64,000 nt of DNA from Candidatus Nyctobacter psychrophilus (GTDB lineage: Bacteria > Vulcanimicrobiota > Vulcanimicrobiia > Vulcanimicrobiales > Vulcanimicrobiaceae): positions 62,001 through 126,000 of the forward strand of contig JACRTY010000036.1 of assembly GCA_014305025.1 (NCBI GenBank). The letters run 5' to 3'. Positions 61,782-64,000 of the stretch are shown piece after piece; position 1 is the first letter of the stretch; the number at the start of each line of letters is the position of its first letter. The notes under the pieces were generated by a model, which had not been told where the DNA came from, made no database searches, and saw only the letters and a program-made list of their open reading frames with translations. The position numbers were made by a program, and so were the translations under genes.

Positions 61782-64000
61782 TCAACCGGCCGTAGGCTGC
61801 GGTTGCGATGCGGCGCTTGTCGGCTCTTGGATACGCCGCGGCTCTTTAAGCTCTCGCGGCGCGATCCACTGGTACATGATCGGCACGATGACGAGCGTCA
61901 GAACGAGCGAACTGGTCAGACCGCCGATGACGACGATCCCGAGACTGCTGCGCTGCGAGGCCCCGGGTTCAAGCGCGAGCGCGAGGGGCGCCATCCCGAA
62001 AATCATCGCAGCCGTCGTCATGAGGATCGCCCGGAAGCGTGTCTCACCGCTCTCTTGGATCGCCTCGAGTTTGTCTTTCCCCCGACGGCGCAGCGTATTG
62101 GCATAATCGACGAGCAATATCCCGTTCTTCGTCACGATGCCGACGAGCATGATGATGCCGATCAGCGAGTAGAGGTTGAGCGTGTTGCTCGTGAGCCACA
62201 GCGCCCCGAGCGCTCCGATCGACGCAAGGGGAATCGCAAACATGATGATCAGCGGCGTCGTGTAGCTATTATAGAGCGCCACCATCAGAAGAAACACGAG
62301 CAGGAACGAGAGCACGAGCGACGCGCCCAGAAGCTGCAACGTCTGTTTCATCTGGTCTTGCTGGCCTTGCGGCGTCGCCTTGATCACGACGCCCGGCGGC
62401 AGGTGAAGCGCGGAGACGCGCTGCTCGAACGCCTTCGTTACGTTGGAGAGCTGTGCGTTCGCTGGGACATTTGCGTCGACGTGGACCACGTCGACGGCAT
62501 TCGTACGGGTGATCAGTTGCGGCGCGGGCGACCAACTTAGCGCGGCGATGTCGCCGACGTGAACGATCGAGCCGTTGTTCGCACGAATGGGAATCGCGAG
62601 CACGTTGCCGAGATCGTGCCGGTCCGAACGCTCGTAGATCACTTGAATTTGGATCAGCCCGTTTGCATTTTCCAGTTGCGAAGCGATGGCGCCGCCGAAC
62701 GCCGCCCGGATCGCGGTAGCCGCGTTGCCGACGCTCACGTCGAGCGCGCGGGCCATGTTGCGATTGAAAATGACGTCGACCTGCGGCGAAGGACTGGACG
62801 CCGTATCGTTCACGTTCGTGGCTCCGGGCGTCGCCTTGAGCGCCGTGAAGACGCGCTGCGCGTACGCGGTCGGGTCGCCGCCGCCGCGCAACGAGACGAG
62901 CTCGTCGATCGGCTGCTTGGGACCGCCGCTCTGGGCGCTTGCGGGCTTGATGATGACGCCTGCGTTGGGCGTGAGCCGGTTCGTAACGCGGGTCAGGTAG
63001 TCGATCCAGTATTGCGTCGAATGCTGCCGGCCGGTCTTCAAGAATATGTGGATCTGGCCGACGTTGGATTCCTGGACCGGCCCGCCGAACGGAGCGTCGA
63101 ATTGACCCGCTTCGCTGGTCTCCGACTCGATGTCGGGAATCTTGTCGACGTACCGCTCGACGGCGATGATATGCTTGCGCACGCTCAGCACGGGGGTGCC
63201 CGAGGGATAGGTGAATTGCGCGAAGATCTCGCCCTGGTCGCCCGCTGGGATGTACGTCTCCCCGACGAGCCCGCTCGGTACGAGCATGAGGGAACCCAAG
63301 AACAACACGACGGCAACGGCCACGACAAGCCACGGATGCTTCAGCGACCACGGCAAGACGCCGCGGGCATACCGGTCACGGACCCACTCGAAGCCGCGCG
63401 TGAACAGTTCGATGATCCGCCACGGCTTCCACGTCGATTCCAAAGCCCACAGGCCGGCTAGGGTCGGCGTGATCGTGAACGAGACGAAGAGCGAGGTGAG
63501 CGTTGAAACCGTGACGACGATGCCGAATTCCTTGAGGACCTGACCGATCGGGCCGGTCATGAAGGCGATCGGCAGGAAGACGACGACGTCGACCAAGGTG
63601 ATGACGATCGCGGCCGTCCCGATCTCGCTGCGGCCGTTGACCGCGGCCGACGCCGGCTCTTCACCTTGGTCGGCATGCTGTCCGATGTTCTCGAGCACGA
63701 CGGTCGAGTCGTCGACGAGAATCCCGATCACAAGCGTCATCGCGAGCAGCGAAATCGTGTCCAGGGTCAGGTTGAGGCGCCACATGGCGAAGAGCGCGAC
63801 GCAGAGGGAGGTGGGGATCGCGACCATCACGACGACCGCATTGCGTAACGAGCGAAGGAAAAAAAATCATCACGATGGCCGTGAGAATGATCGCCTCGAC
63901 GAGCGTGTGAAGTACGCCCTGCACCTGCTGCTTGGAATACGTCGATTGGACGTGGTCGACGGTGAAGGTGACTGCCGGAAATTGCGCGCGCAGCGCGGGC
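61782..64000 (-). CDS. RND efflux transporter (AcrB/HAE1-type), partial, one homopolymer frameshift
   Basis: The readable part holds the second half of an RND pump: 'TLVEAIILTAIVMIFF', 'LLAMTLVIGILVDDSTVVLEN' with the proton-relay Asp pair, 'RFRAILMTTAAMIFGMAPLAL', 'SLGIVVIGGLTSSLVLTLVI' and a C-terminal tail with 'EPTSAASQPQP'. The 5' end runs off the right edge. The frame shifts at an A8 run (63859-63866) between 'AIVMIFF' and 'RSLRNAVVVMVAIPTSL'; seven A would keep the frame open. It is therefore probably intact. It exports substrates by proton antiport with the TolC protein next door. Confidence 0.88.

Overview
The window is GC-rich and gene-dense and comes from a diderm bacterium: it encodes TolC, an RND pump, outer-membrane beta-barrels, Lgt and LspA. 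It also carries the divisome proteins SepF and DivIVA, which are typical of the 'Terrabacteria' side of the tree, together with red-type RuBisCO (cbbLSX), phosphoribulokinase and many ADOP-type (FtsX/MacB-like) permeases. That mix fits Candidatus Eremiobacterota (WPS-2, Vulcanimicrobiota) or a close relative best. This is inference from gene content; no rRNA or tRNA gene was seen. Many coding regions contain frameshifts or have lost internal segments. At least two of these are one-base changes in A-runs, so part of the damage may be sequencing or assembly error.

Layout. 1-5 kb: partial glycoside hydrolase, ROK sugar kinase (frameshifted), type II NADH dehydrogenase joined out of frame to a membrane protein. 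5-8 kb: exported MsrB and MsrA, then a Met/His-rich exported protein. 8-13 kb: BlaI/BlaR1-type sensor pair in an operon with a DUF5916 outer-membrane protein; Uma2 nuclease. 13-22.8 kb: three damaged ADOP permease genes, a PadR regulator that shares a promoter/operator layout with the first permease, a MacA-like adaptor, a LolD/MacB-like ATPase and a MazEF remnant. 22.8-27.4 kb: Fur-family (probably Zur) regulator, His-rich metal protein and a znuABC-type importer. 27.5-31.4 kb: damaged threonine dehydratase, a decayed patch with a DUF262 fragment, a beta-barrel and a phospholipase C-like phosphoesterase. 31.7-34.6 kb: LigD split into ligase and polymerase genes, opposite exonuclease III. 34.7-40 kb: truncated glycosyltransferase, second DUF5916 protein, large LuxR-type regulator. 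40-48 kb: VOC protein, tgt-rluD-lspA-ccdA operon, divergent from lgt-yggS-sepF-divIVA-GvpF/L-like. 47-53 kb: membrane proteins, a 908-residue M16 peptidase, an RsbW-like ATPase, a DUF4239 protein. 53-60.4 kb: Calvin-Benson-Bassham cluster. 60.4-64 kb: TolC and RND pump running off the right edge.

How the genes work together. The CBB genes form two arms around a LysR regulator: cbbLSX read leftwards, rpe-fba-prk rightwards. CbbX indicates a red-type enzyme that needs activation. The rpe gene has lost its middle, so the pathway would need another epimerase. The zinc block looks like one regulon: Zur-like repressor, His-rich sequestering protein and importer. MsrA and MsrB both carry export signals and lie beside an exported protein that is more than a quarter methionine, which suggests an envelope system handling oxidants or copper. 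The ADOP/PadR/MacA/ATPase block looks like an export system whose permeases are decaying or mis-sequenced.
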